This document shows, piece after piece, positions 18,101 through 26,138 of a DNA stretch of 64,000 nucleotides (its first letter is position 1; each line of letters opens with the position of its first letter). The notes under the pieces were generated by a model that worked only from the letters and a program-made list of their open reading frames with translations, had not been told where the DNA came from and did no database searches. Origin of the DNA: Crossiella sp. CA-258035 (GTDB lineage: Bacteria; Actinomycetota; Actinomycetes; Mycobacteriales; Pseudonocardiaceae); contig NZ_CP116413.1 of the NCBI RefSeq assembly GCF_030064675.1, positions 2,884,001-2,948,000 of the forward strand, read 5' to 3'. The position numbers and the translations under genes are program-made.

Positions 18101-19439
18101 TGGTGCCCGCGTTGGTCATCGGGGACCAGAAGTTGAAGCCGTGCGGCACCGCGGTGGCCGGGAGGTTGTTCCCCCGGGAGAACGAGCTGCTGGAGTTGGT
18201 GCCCCTGGTGGTGATCACGTGGTCCGACGGCCGGGAGGCGCTGATCTTCGGCGCGGCGCCGATCCGGATGTCGTCCACCCAGCCGGAGAAGCTGGCCGGA
18301 CCGTTGGGGTTGTCGTAGGCGAGCAGGATCCGCTTGATCGTCTTGCCCGCGGCGACCTTGCCGATCACCGACTGCTGCAGGTTCCACTGGTTGGTGTAGA
18401 GCACCTTCGAGGCGCCCTGGCCGCGCGGGGACAGCTCGAACCCGTGCTGGTCGGCAGCCTTGAGGTCGCTGAGGTAGGTGCCGTCGGCGAAGGCCAGGTC
18501 GATCGCGGCGTGCGTGCTCGGGTAGTTCAGGTCACCCGAGACGAACTCCGGGAAGATCAGGTAGGACAGCTCGGTGTCCCGGCCGACCTGGATGTCGACG
18601 TCGAAGACCTTGTTGTAGGAGTAGCCGCGGCCCTTGGCCTCGTGCGTGCCCAGGTAGCGGAAGGCGCGCACCCCGGTGAACCCGCTGTTGTTGCGCACGT
18701 TGTAGCCACCGGCCGGACCCTTGCCCGGCACGGTGCGCATGTGCGGCGGGAACTCGCCGGTGCTCGGCCCGGCCAGCTGCAGCTCGGCCAGCTGGATGAT
18801 CGGCGCGCCGTTGTTGGCGGTGATGTCCAGCCGGTAGTGCTGGTAGGCGGTGGTGTTGTCCAGGGTGAAGGTCTTGGTCTCGTGCCGCTTGGCGAAGGCC
18901 TGCCCGGTCCGACTGTCCACAGTGGTCCAGTTGGCGCCGTCGTTGGAGCCCTTGAGGGTCCAGTCCTTCGGGTCCCGCTCGGCCGCGTCGTTGGCCGAGG
19001 AGACCGCGTACTTCTGCACCGGGACCGCCTCGGACAGGGTCAGCGAGACCCAGCCGGTGCGCTCGAAGGCCAGCCACTTCGAGGACAGGCTGCCGTCGAA
19101 CAGGTTGTCCCTGACCTCGCCGCCGGAGGTGTTCTCCGCGCTGGCCGCGGTCGTGGTGATCTTGTCGTTGACGCTGCCCGGGATGCTCACCGAGTCCGCG
19201 CCGGTCACCCCGGCGGCCTTGGGCCTGCCGTCCGGCCCGGTCTCCGGCGTGTCCGTCCACGTCGGCTGGATGTCGCCGGCCTCGAACGAGGTGGCGAACG
19301 AGGTGCCCTCCACTGGCTGCCCCTGGTCTGTCTCCGGTGGCGCCGCCAGTGCGACCGGGGAACCGGCCAGGCTCAGCGCCACGATGCTCGCGCAGACCAG
19401 CATCATCGGTGATCGTGCCGCTCGCACTTTGGTTCTCAC
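15120..19439 (-). CDS. Secreted GH92 alpha-mannosidase, multidomain
   Basis: A very large secreted exo-acting alpha-mannosidase (about 1439 residues), releasing mannose from N-glycans or mannans. The GTG at 19439 is preceded by GGAGG at good spacing and gives a proper signal peptide (basic start, then MMLVCASIVALSLAGSPVALAA). An F5/8-type C (discoidin-like) module follows (about 80-210), with KYAVSSANDAAERDPKDWTL. Next come a jelly-roll linker region and the GH92 catalytic core, with HHITYMYDYVGQPWKTQ and the hallmark GDEDNGELSAWWLFSALGFY. A second discoidin-like module comes after the core (SFYTLTSGKAAGDPAGWVLK). The tail (about 1310-1430) holds six repeats starting GP[LVI][TS], like a small beta-helix. 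Its promoter carries a LacI-type palindrome. Confidence 0.95.
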   Translation of the reverse strand: MRTKVRAARSPMMLVCASIVALSLAGSPVALAAPPETDQGQPVEGTSFATSFEAGDIQPTWTDTPETGPDGRPKAAGVTGADSVSIPGSVNDKITTTAASAENTSGGEVRDNLFDGSLSSKWLAFERTGWVSLTLSEAVPVQKYAVSSANDAAERDPKDWTLKGSNDGANWTTVDSRTGQAFAKRHETKTFTLDNTTAYQHYRLDITANNGAPIIQLAELQLAGPSTGEFPPHMRTVPGKGPAGGYNVRNNSGFTGVRAFRYLGTHEAKGRGYSYNKVFDVDIQVGRDTELSYLIFPEFVSGDLNYPSTHAAIDLAFADGTYLSDLKAADQHGFELSPRGQGASKVLYTNQWNLQQSVIGKVAAGKTIKRILLAYDNPNGPASFSGWVDDIRIGAAPKISASRPSDHVITTRGTNSSSSFSRGNNLPATAVPHGFNFWSPMTNAGTTSWLYEYAKANNPQNLPTLQAFTASHQPSPWMGDRQTFQVMPSAEGTPKLDRAERALPFKHVNETARAHYYGVTFENGMKTEIAPTDHAALFRFTFTGDTSSLLFDNVNNNGGLTLDPATGTVSGFSDIKSGLSTGATRLFVHAAFDRPAVAGGKLTGAGRDNVTGYLRFDTPADKRTVTMRIATSLLSVEQAKKNLALEVSTSDTFDSVKERAQAEWDKQLRVIEVEGATQDQLHTLYSNLYRLFLYPNSGHENVGTAAKPVYQHASPVAAPTGQDTPERTGAKVVDGKIYVNNGFWDTYRTTWPAYSLFTPKKAGELAEGFVQQYKEGGWVSRWSSPGYANLMVGTSSDVAFADAYRKGVTNFDVRAAYDAAVKNATVAPPNPGVGRKGLDTSVFLGYTSTATGEGMSWALDGYINDYGIAVLAKTLYDEAKSNDPRRKEFKENYEYFLNRAQNYVNMFDSRVGFFQGRKPDGSWRVEPSKYEPREWGHDYTETNGWNMAFHAPQDGQGLANLYGGRDELAAKLDKFFSTPETAEFPGSYGGIIHEMIEARDVRMGQYGHSNQPSHHITYMYDYVGQPWKTQEKVREVLSRQYTGSTIGQGYGGDEDNGELSAWWLFSALGFYPLQMGNPSYAIGSPLFTKATVNLENGRKLVVKAPKNSLRNVYVQGLKVNGRDYGKTHLPHELIAGGGTLEFDMGDKPSRWGTGKDAAPPSITEGSAPPAPLRDAEGVRTASTGLDALVDNSSATETAFNGSGWVQFQPKTPIEPVSFYTLTSGKAAGDPAGWVLKGSYDGRNWAVVDERKGEKFAWRQHTKAFKVAKPGRYSQYRLELTGTAGFSVAEVEFLGKPSAKADKEITGKHEGPLTVTEGVTELRDAEVTGPVTVAPGATLRAYGSTISGPLTATGAGSVILFGSKVSGPLSVTGTTGELSIETTRIEGPVTLVGNTAEQAPVLSASGVQGPITCAGNNPAPVDNGFDNTGQGPRTGQCSEL

Positions 19440-19528
19440 GCTTCGAGTCCTCCGCCTGGGATGTCGGGGTGCAGACGGCTGTGCTGGACTCGCCCCGGCA
19501 CAACCCGGACGAAAGCGAAACTTGGTTG

Positions 19529-19542
19529 TGACATCGATGTCA
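19529..19542. promoter_or_regulatory. LacI-type palindrome upstream of GH92 gene
   Basis: TGACATCGATGTCA is a perfect 14-bp palindrome with a CG centre, the shape of LacI-family operators. It lies 90 bases upstream of the GH92 start and overlaps a TTGACA -35-like hexamer on the minus strand (19538-19543). Sugar-dependent repression is inferred; no LacI-family gene is in the window. Confidence 0.6.
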
Positions 19543-19601
19543 AGAAACTCGTCCGGTCTTGTCACCTCTCCGCCGGGTGAAGACGCCGGACGGCTCAACC
19601 C

Positions 19602-20339
19602 TCAGCGGCTGTCCGCGACCACGATCAGCCGCCGCGACGCCGCGGTCAGCGGCTCGCCGTCCGGCCCGAACCCGGTGACCTCGGCGAAACCGGCGGCGCG
19701 CAGCCAGTCGGCCAGCTCCGGGTAGGCGAAGAGCCGGATGAAGTAGCTGACCACCCGGTCCTGGCCGTTCCTGGACACCGTCCGCCGCCCCACCGACCGG
19801 GCGGTGGCGGCGTCCAGGCGGTGCTCGTCCAGCACCACGGTCCCGTCCGGCAGCTCCCGGCGCACCGACTCGCGGAAGTGGCGCAGCAGCCAGATCAGGT
19901 GCATGGTCTCCAGCGCGAACCGCCCGCCCGGCCGCAACACCCGGCGCACCTCGGCGAGCACCCGCCGGTTGTCCGCGTCGGCGAAGTAGCCGAAGGAGCT
20001 GAACCAGTTGACCACCCGGTCGAACTCGCCGCTCCAGGGCAGCTCGCGCATGTCGCCGAGCACGTAGTCGACCTGGAGTCCGCTTCCTGCCGCCTCCGCC
20101 CTGGCCCGGTCCAGGAACACCGGGGTGATGTCCAGCCCGGTGACCCGGCAGCCGCGCGCGGCCAACCGGTTGCTCAGGCGGCCGTGCCCGCAGGCCAGGT
20201 CCAGCACGGTCAGGCCGGGGCGCAGCTCGAGCAGCCGCCAGAGCAGGCCGGCCTCGGCGTCGGCACGGGCGTCCAGGTCCGCGCCGTAGAGGTCGAGGTA
20301 GTCCTGGTCGAACAGGCCGGTGGCGTCGAACTCGGCCAT
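19602..20339 (-). CDS. Class I SAM-dependent methyltransferase
   Basis: A 245-residue Rossmann-fold methyltransferase. Motif I is VLDLACGHGRLSNRLAARG, the acidic residue after beta-2 is in VTGLDITPVF, motif post-I/II is YVLGDMRELPW and motif III is VLRPGGRFALET. The substrate is not identifiable. The ATG shares a base with the stop of the PPOX gene upstream (TGATG), so the two are co-translated; the protease gene precedes both by 2 bases. The three form a small minus-strand operon. Confidence 0.88.
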   Translation of the reverse strand: MAEFDATGLFDQDYLDLYGADLDARADAEAGLLWRLLELRPGLTVLDLACGHGRLSNRLAARGCRVTGLDITPVFLDRARAEAAGSGLQVDYVLGDMRELPWSGEFDRVVNWFSSFGYFADADNRRVLAEVRRVLRPGGRFALETMHLIWLLRHFRESVRRELPDGTVVLDEHRLDAATARSVGRRTVSRNGQDRVVSYFIRLFAYPELADWLRAAGFAEVTGFGPDGEPLTAASRRLIVVADSR

Positions 20340-20746
20340 CAGGGCCGCTCCAGTACCCCGGGCCCGGTATGAGGGCGTCCCCGCCGCACCGCCAGCGGCC
20401 GATCCGATCGCGACTCTCGCAGGCGCGACCCGGCGGACACGCCCCAACGCGCCAGCCGGTCCATCCCCGCCTCCGCGGTCTCGCCGGTCACGAACGCCAC
20501 CACGGTGCCACGGATCTCCACCCGGTCGTACGGGTCCTCCGGCCAGGTCGCCGACAGCGAGACCCGGGGATCGCGCCGCAGGTTCTCCTCCTTGACCCGG
20601 CCCAGCGCGGTGTTCACCAGCACCCTGTCCCCGTCCGCCTCCACCCACATCGGCGTGACCTGCGGCGATCCGTCCGCGTTGAGGGTGGCCAGGTGCCAGA
20701 ACAGCGGCCTGGCCAGCCACTCCCGCACTTCCGGGCTCAGTGTCAT
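20339..20746 (-). CDS. PPOX-class (F420-dependent-type) flavin-fold protein
   Basis: A 135-residue pyridoxamine-5'-phosphate-oxidase-like split barrel. FWHLATLNADGSPQVTPMWVEADGDRVLVNT is family-typical, as is RVKEENLRRDPRVSLSATWP, and related proteins bind F420, FMN or haem. The first 95 residues match the family well. The last 35 (arginine-rich, ending GPGVLERP) do not resemble the usual RIxPxRV ending, but no other frame restores it. ATG 20746 is used rather than an upstream in-frame start because it lies 2 bases after the protease stop. The function may be reduction of a small quinone-like or biliverdin-like molecule; this is unproven. Confidence 0.8.
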   Translation of the reverse strand: MTLSPEVREWLARPLFWHLATLNADGSPQVTPMWVEADGDRVLVNTALGRVKEENLRRDPRVSLSATWPEDPYDRVEIRGTVVAFVTGETAEAGMDRLARWGVSAGSRLRESRSDRPLAVRRGRPHTGPGVLERP

Positions 20747-20748
20747 GA

Positions 20749-21855
20749 TCACCAGTACATCAGCCCGACGCCGCCGAAGCTCCACGAGTAGTACAGCCGC
20801 AGCCGCACCAGATAACGCCTGCCCTGCACCAGTTTCGCCTCGATCAGCGCGTTCAGGTCGGTGCCGCTGTCGTCGTCGCCGGAGAGGTAGACCGGCTGCC
20901 CGTCGACCTCCTCGAAGAGCACCAGCACCGAGTCGCTGCCGCCGAAGGTGCCGATCTGGTACTTGGCGGTGGCCGGCGGGGTGATCACGAAGTCAGCCTG
21001 CTGGCCCGCGGTCAGCTCCAGCTGCACGGTCTTGAGGTGCTCCAGCGCGGCCGGTTCGCCGGTGGGCGCCGGGTACCACTTGCGCACGAACTCCTTGTCC
21101 ACCGGGGAGAGCACGCCCGGCGGCCGGATCCCGCCGGCGTACTGGGCGGGCTGGCGGATCAGGCCGGGGCCGAAGCCGTAGTGCATGATCGAGTCAGGGT
21201 CCCAGGCCGAGCCGGTGACCTCGTCGGTGGCCAGCTTGCGCAGGATGTTGTGGAAGATGGTCTGCCGGTCCCAGAAGTTCGGCGGGCCGGACAGCGACTG
21301 GTAGACCTTGGCCTCGTCCCACTCGATGCCGGCGAACGGGTTCTGGTGCTCGTGCGGCATGCCGATGGTGTGGCCGATCTCGTGCAGCGCGGTGGTCCTG
21401 CCGTAGTCGTCGGCGGTGAGGTCCCAGCCGAAGTTCATCGTGCGGTCGTGCACCCCGGCGTGCAGCACCACGTCCCGGCCCACGTAGGACCAGGAGCCGT
21501 CGCCGTCCATGAACCCGATCCGCAGCTCCGACTGGGCGCGGTCGGGCACCTCCTCGAACCGCAGCCCGATGCCCAGCTCCTGCCAGGTGGCGAAGGCCCG
21601 CCGCACCACCTCGCGCTGCTCCTGCGCGCCGACCCAGGAGACGAACCGGGTGCTGCCGTCGCTCAGGCGCACCTGTTCGCCGTCGGTGTCCCGGTCGAAG
21701 AAGTAGTAGTGCAGCACGGTTCCGTTGGCCCATTTGGACCTGGTCCGCACGATCGCGCGCACCCGCTCCAGGTTCAGGCCCTCGGGCATCGACGGCGCGG
21801 GCTGGGGGCGCAGGCCGCAGTAGCGGAACTCGATGGCTTCGTCCTCTTCGGGCAT
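20749..21855 (-). CDS. Metzincin zinc protease (astacin/matrixin-like)
   Basis: A 368-residue zinc metallopeptidase. The catalytic motif HEIGHTIGMPHE (about residues 165-176) provides three zinc His and the Glu base. DSIMHYGFG is the Met-turn with the Tyr switch typical of astacins. The C-terminal third (about 270-368) looks like a beta-sandwich pre-peptidase C-like domain (VQLELTAGQQADFVITPP...). There is no signal peptide from the ATG at 21855, which has a GGAGGG ribosome site. Secretion is therefore unclear; longer in-frame starts do not add one. It heads a three-gene operon with the PPOX and methyltransferase genes. Confidence 0.9.
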   Translation of the reverse strand: MPEEDEAIEFRYCGLRPQPAPSMPEGLNLERVRAIVRTRSKWANGTVLHYYFFDRDTDGEQVRLSDGSTRFVSWVGAQEQREVVRRAFATWQELGIGLRFEEVPDRAQSELRIGFMDGDGSWSYVGRDVVLHAGVHDRTMNFGWDLTADDYGRTTALHEIGHTIGMPHEHQNPFAGIEWDEAKVYQSLSGPPNFWDRQTIFHNILRKLATDEVTGSAWDPDSIMHYGFGPGLIRQPAQYAGGIRPPGVLSPVDKEFVRKWYPAPTGEPAALEHLKTVQLELTAGQQADFVITPPATAKYQIGTFGGSDSVLVLFEEVDGQPVYLSGDDDSGTDLNALIEAKLVQGRRYLVRLRLYYSWSFGGVGLMYW

Positions 21856-21991
21856 GTCAGCGCCCTCCCTCGCGATGGCGGCCGTACCTCCATGGTCAGC
21901 GCGCGCCCTGAAATTCGGTGCCCGCCATCGGAGTGAGCGGCGCGGAGCTTGGTCGGTACAGTGACCGGGCAGCCTCAGCCGGAGGAGGGTC

Positions 21992-22624
21992 ATGGGCGCG
22001 GGACCGCTCGCCCGACGGGACTACGCCGGACGTTCGGCGGCCGACCGCCGCGCCGAGCGCAGGGAGCGCATGCTCGCCGCCGGGCTGGAACTCTTCGGCA
22101 CCGAGGGCTACGCCGCCGCCTCCATCGAGCGGCTGTGCGCGCTGGCCTCGGTGTCCACCCGCAACTTCTACGAGGAGTTCGGCAGCCGGGAGGCCCTGCT
22201 GACGGCCTTGCACGACCGGGTCAACACGACCGCGATCGGCGCGGTGCGGGAAGCGTTTGCCGCGCTGCCGGAGGCCGGGCTGGTGGAGCGGGTCCGGCTG
22301 GCCGTGCGCACCTACCTCGACGTCACCGTGCAGGACCCCAGGCTGGCCAGGGTCGCCTACGTGGAGGTGGTCGGGGTCAGCGCCGAGGTGGAGCGGTACC
22401 GGGCCGGCTGGCGGGAGCGCTGGATCGAGCTGCTGGTGGCCGAGGCCGAGCGCGCGGTGGCACGCGGCGAGGCCACCCGCCGGGACTTCCGGCTGACCGC
22501 GATCGCGTTGATGGGCGCGGTGAACGAGTTGGTGCACCACTGGTCGGTGCTGGGCGGTATTACTCCGATCGAGGACATCACTAGGGAAATCGCGCGCATT
22601 GCCACCGCGTCCGTGGCGGACTGA
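21992..22624 (+). CDS. TetR-family regulator
   Basis: A 210-residue one-component repressor. The N-terminal DNA-binding domain reads RERMLAAGLELFGTEGYAAASIERLCALASVSTRNFYEEFGSREALL, and the rest is a helical ligand-binding domain of unknown specificity. It has a GGAGG-type ribosome site. It is divergent from the metzincin operon, 136 bases between starts, so it may control that operon as well as itself. Confidence 0.93.
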   Translation: MGAGPLARRDYAGRSAADRRAERRERMLAAGLELFGTEGYAAASIERLCALASVSTRNFYEEFGSREALLTALHDRVNTTAIGAVREAFAALPEAGLVERVRLAVRTYLDVTVQDPRLARVAYVEVVGVSAEVERYRAGWRERWIELLVAEAERAVARGEATRRDFRLTAIALMGAVNELVHHWSVLGGITPIEDITREIARIATASVAD

Positions 22625-22703
22625 CTCTCACTTCCGGATGAATTGCACGGCAAATTGCCACGATCTTGTTGTGCCCGTTCGCAGATCCTGAATGCTCGTG
22701 CGT

Positions 22704-22808
22704 ATGAAGCTGTGTCCCGAATGCCATGGATCCGGCACCATCCCCGATGCCGACTACTCGGCCTGCAGGAGGTGTGGCGGAGTTGGCGACATCCCCGGCC
22801 ACCACTGA
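22704..22808 (+). CDS. 34-residue CxxCxGxG zinc-finger miniprotein
   Basis: An open frame from ATG 22704 encodes 34 residues with two DnaJ-type motifs, CPECHGSG and CRRCGGVG, which together could bind one zinc. A further protein with the same motif type follows in another frame with a 26-base overlap. The paired Cys motifs make a chance frame unlikely, but such short genes are often missed. Function unknown; DnaJ-type zinc fingers bind unfolded protein or act as thiol centres. Confidence 0.6.
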   Translation: MKLCPECHGSGTIPDADYSACRRCGGVGDIPGHH

Positions 22809-23013
22809 GTGCACCCTGTGCCGGGGCACCGGCTACTTCGAGTGGACCCAGCCCGAACCGGGGCCGGGCGGATCGCTGGTGCTGCGGCAGATGCGGCATC
22901 CGTGCGTGCACGGCTGCTCGGGCTGGTGGCGGCAGCCCGCGGCCGAGCGCGACCGGGTGGTCGAGGGCACGCTCGGCGCCGCCCTGCCAGGGGGCGGTCA
23001 GGAGTTCTGGTAG
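22783..23013 (+). CDS. Small Cys-rich zinc-finger protein
   Basis: A frame of about 76 residues with one CTLCRGTG motif and a later CVHGC pair, a possible second half of a zinc site. A TTG at 22783 sits 10 bases after AGGAGG and is my preferred start; a GTG at 22774 is too close to it. The gene overlaps the 34-residue zinc-finger frame upstream and runs 16 bases into the end of the convergent acyl-CoA synthetase gene. Function unknown. Confidence 0.55.
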   Translation: MATSPATTECTLCRGTGYFEWTQPEPGPGGSLVLRQMRHPCVHGCSGWWRQPAAERDRVVEGTLGAALPGGGQEFW

Positions 23014-24623
23014 AGCGCGTCCAGTTCGGCGGCGTACCGGTCCGCCACCACCGCGCGGCGCAACTTCAGCGTCGGCGTCAGCTCGCCGGTCTCCACGCTG
23101 AAGTCCTTGCCCAGCAAGGCGAACCGGCGGATCCGCTCCGGCGGCGCGTAGCCGGAGTTGGCCTGCTCGACCACCTGCTCGATCACCGCGCGCACCTTGG
23201 GGTGGGCCGCCAGCTCGGCCGGCTCGCCGGTGAGGTCCAGCTCGCGGGCCAGATGCGGTAGCTCCTCCGGGTCCAGGGTGATCAGCGCGACCGGGTAGGG
23301 GCGGCGGTCGCCGTGCATGACCGCCTGGGAGATCCAGCGGCAGCCGCGCAGGTCGTTCTCCAGGTTCGCCGGAGTGAGGTTCTTGCCGCCCGCGGTGATG
23401 ATGATGTCCTTCTTGCGCCCGGTGATCCGCAGGAACCCGTCCTCGTCCAGCGCGCCGAGGTCGCCGGTGTGCAGCCAGCCGTCGACCACGGTCTCCTCGG
23501 TGGCGGCCGGGTTGTTGTGGTAGCCGGGGAAGACGTTCTCGCCGCGGGCCAGCACCTCGCCGTCCTCGGCGATGCGCACCTCGATGCCGGGGAACGGTTG
23601 TCCCACCGTGCCGAACTTCCACGCCCCCGGGTGGTTGCCGCTGATCAGCGCGGTGGACTCGGTCATCCCGTACGCCTCGTACACCGGGATCCCGCAGCCG
23701 GCGAAGAACTCCAGCACCGCGGGCGCGATCGGCGCGGCCCCGGAGAGGCCCTCGCGCAGCCGCCCGCCGAGGGCCGCGCGCACCATCTCCGGCACCTGCT
23801 CCGGCGGCAGGCCGAGCCCTTGCACGGTGCTGTGCACCTTCTCGAAAAGCCTTGGCACCGAGGGGAGAATGGTCGGGCGCAGGGCGGCCAGGTCGGGCAG
23901 CAGCTGCCGGATGTCGCCGCGGAAGAAGCCCAGGGTCGCGCCGTGGCACAGGGTCAGGAACTGCACGATGCGGGCGAACAGGTGCGCTTGCGGCAGGTAC
24001 AGGAACATCACGTCCTCGGGCCCGACCCGCACCAGCGGGCCGATCGCGGTCAGCGAGGCCCGCCAGTTCCGCTCGGTGAGCAGGCAGCCCTTGGGCGGGC
24101 CGGTGGTGCCGGAGGTGTAGATGATCGTGTTCAGCCCGGGCTCGGCCGGGGCCGCGCGCACCCCTCGCGCGCGCAGCTCCGCCAGCGACACCGCGCCGGG
24201 CGTCTCGGTGAAGGCGACGATGTGCTGGAGCAGCGGGAGTTCCGGGCGGAGCGCGGCCACCCGGTCCACCTGCTCCGCGCTGCCGCAGAGCACCAGCTTC
24301 GCGCCGGAGTCGCCCAGCACCCAGGCGCATTCCGGCGCGGAGTTGGTCGGGTACACCGGCACCAGCACCGCACCGACACTGGCGATGGCCAGGTCTGCCA
24401 CTGTCCACTCAGGACACGTCTCGGCCAGCACCGCGACCCGGTCGCCGGGCCCGATGCCGATGCCGGTCAAGCCGTCCGCCGTGGCGCGGACCGCTCCCGC
24501 GAGCTCCGCGTAGGACATGTCCTGCCAGTGGCCGTCCCGGTGGAACCGCAGGGCGGGCGCGTCGCCGTAGGTCTCACCGGCCCAGGCGGCCAGCGCGGCG
24601 ATCGCGGGATAGGTCCGCGTCAC
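22998..24623 (-). CDS. Long-chain acyl-CoA synthetase (FadD15-like)
   Basis: AMP-forming fatty-acid CoA ligase, 541 residues: ATP plus fatty acid plus CoA gives acyl-CoA. The P-loop-like motif is IIYTSGTTGPPKGCLL. VYEAYGMTEST is the A5 motif, GWLHTGDLGALDEDGFL the A7 motif, ITGRKKDIIITAGGKNL the A8 motif, and LTPTLKLRR holds the A10 lysine region. Start GTG 24623 has AAGGGAG at proper spacing. It lies 13 bases after a secreted lipase gene, so the two probably form an operon in which released fatty acids are taken up and activated. Confidence 0.94.
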   Translation of the reverse strand: MTRTYPAIAALAAWAGETYGDAPALRFHRDGHWQDMSYAELAGAVRATADGLTGIGIGPGDRVAVLAETCPEWTVADLAIASVGAVLVPVYPTNSAPECAWVLGDSGAKLVLCGSAEQVDRVAALRPELPLLQHIVAFTETPGAVSLAELRARGVRAAPAEPGLNTIIYTSGTTGPPKGCLLTERNWRASLTAIGPLVRVGPEDVMFLYLPQAHLFARIVQFLTLCHGATLGFFRGDIRQLLPDLAALRPTILPSVPRLFEKVHSTVQGLGLPPEQVPEMVRAALGGRLREGLSGAAPIAPAVLEFFAGCGIPVYEAYGMTESTALISGNHPGAWKFGTVGQPFPGIEVRIAEDGEVLARGENVFPGYHNNPAATEETVVDGWLHTGDLGALDEDGFLRITGRKKDIIITAGGKNLTPANLENDLRGCRWISQAVMHGDRRPYPVALITLDPEELPHLARELDLTGEPAELAAHPKVRAVIEQVVEQANSGYAPPERIRRFALLGKDFSVETGELTPTLKLRRAVVADRYAAELDALYQNS

Positions 24624-24636
24624 GTCGGTCTCCCTT

Positions 24637-25860
24637 TCAGCAGTTGCTCGGCGCGGGCTGGTTCGCGAACCGGTCGGCCAGCCAGGACACCGCGCCGGGC
24701 GCGCCGGTCACGGCCAGGCTGATGTGCTCGCTGAGCAGGCTTTCCCGCAGCTGCACCCGCACGCCGCGGGAACACCAGCCGCGCACCAGTTGCTTGGCGT
24801 CGTTGATCGGCATGAACTCGTCGTTCACCGACTGGTAGACGTAGGCCGGGACCGCCGGGGTGCCGGTGCCCAACCTGTTGCGCTCCAACACCTTCTGGAA
24901 CTGTGGCAGCTGGATCGGGTCGGGCACCTCGGTGAACTCGCTGATCCGGTGGAAGGCGTACGGCGGGGTCCACTGCGCGTGGCACATGTCGCGGACCTCG
25001 GCGAAAGCCTTGCGTCCCTTGGCGTTGAGCACCGACTCCAGCTGCATCTCCGGGTGCGAGTGGTCCAGCCCGATCGCCGCGGCCAGGAAGAACCCGAAGA
25101 ACGGACCACCGTCGATCTTGTACCCGACGTTGCCGATGTCCCTGGGCACGCCACCCGCGGCCGCCCCGCGCACGTTGAGCTCCGGCGCGTAACCGGGTTG
25201 CAGCTCGGCCGCCCAGGAGGTGGCCAGGCCGCCTTCGGAGTAGCCCCAGATGCCGACCGGTCCCTTCGGGTCCAGTCCCGCCTCCGGAAGTCGTTGCGCG
25301 GCGCGGATTCCGTCCAGCACCGCGTGCCCGGTGGGGCGTCCGGCGGTGTAGGTGTGCGGGCCGGTGGTCGCCGAGCCCTCGTAGTCGCTGACCACCACCG
25401 CCCAGCCCTTGAGCAGGGCCATGGTCATCAGCGCCAGCTCGTACTCGATCCCGGCGCGGAACCAGAACGAGGGCGCGCAGTTGGAGGACAGGCCGTGGGT
25501 GCCGATGTTGTAGGCCACCAACGGTCGTGGCCCGTTCGTCCAGGGTGAGTGCGGCACCAGCACGGTGGCCACCACCGCGTTCGGCTTGCCCTGGTTGTTG
25601 GTGGAGCGGTGCAGCACCTGCCAGGCGCGGACGGGGAAGGGCAGCACCAGCGCCTTGGCCGTGATCGGGCGGGAACGCAGGACGTCGCCCGCGGCCACCG
25701 GCGGCAGCGGGGCCGGTGGGCGGTAGAAGGGGTCGGCGGAGGGGACCGGGATTCCCGCGGTCGCGGCGGTCGCCGGAATGGCGGTGACCGTGGCGGCGAG
25801 GGTCAGGACGGTGGTGAACAGGGTGATCAGCAGCGCACGACGACGGGAACTACTGGACAT
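24637..25860 (-). CDS. Secreted lipase (LIP-family alpha/beta hydrolase)
   Basis: A 407-residue secreted lipase of the fungal/actinobacterial secretory-lipase family. The signal peptide (RRRALLITLFTTVLTLAATVTAIPATAATA) is cleaved near residue 33-35. The nucleophile elbow is GYSEGG (Ser about residue 202). The acid and His are likely in NDEFMPINDAK and SEHISLAVTGAP near the C-terminus, as in family members. Paired Cys (SSNCAPSFW, RDMCHAQ, GWCSRG, final NC) suggest disulfides. It is followed after 13 bases by a fatty acyl-CoA synthetase gene. Confidence 0.92.
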   Translation of the reverse strand: MSSSSRRRALLITLFTTVLTLAATVTAIPATAATAGIPVPSADPFYRPPAPLPPVAAGDVLRSRPITAKALVLPFPVRAWQVLHRSTNNQGKPNAVVATVLVPHSPWTNGPRPLVAYNIGTHGLSSNCAPSFWFRAGIEYELALMTMALLKGWAVVVSDYEGSATTGPHTYTAGRPTGHAVLDGIRAAQRLPEAGLDPKGPVGIWGYSEGGLATSWAAELQPGYAPELNVRGAAAGGVPRDIGNVGYKIDGGPFFGFFLAAAIGLDHSHPEMQLESVLNAKGRKAFAEVRDMCHAQWTPPYAFHRISEFTEVPDPIQLPQFQKVLERNRLGTGTPAVPAYVYQSVNDEFMPINDAKQLVRGWCSRGVRVQLRESLLSEHISLAVTGAPGAVSWLADRFANQPAPSNC

Positions 25861-26138
25861 GTTCGCCCCTTTTCTCCGGGCGTCTGATAAGGGCTGTTGC
25901 CAGATGAACGGACCGTACCTACCGGCGCGTTAACTGACAAGGGGCCTGACCGGATGTGCCGGAAAAGGGGCTTTTGGGCGATTTGTCGAAACAGAAGTGC
26001 CTCAGAAGCGACGCGTGCGTCTCATTCGATCGAGGTGGCGGTGCGGTGCGCACAGCACGCCATGTCAGGGCGTGGTGCCGGAATGGCGGCTTCCGTCGCG
26101 GGCACGCGAAATCAAAATCGTCCCGCGGTCGCGCGCGG

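Noticed and set aside
14910-19412. 1500-codon open frame on the plus strand
   Set aside because: It lies opposite the GH92 gene and shows no recognisable domains; it is a high-GC antisense shadow.
20339-20450. Possible frameshift at the end of the PPOX gene
   Set aside because: The last 35 residues look unlike the family, but neither other frame gives a better match, so I treat it as divergence.
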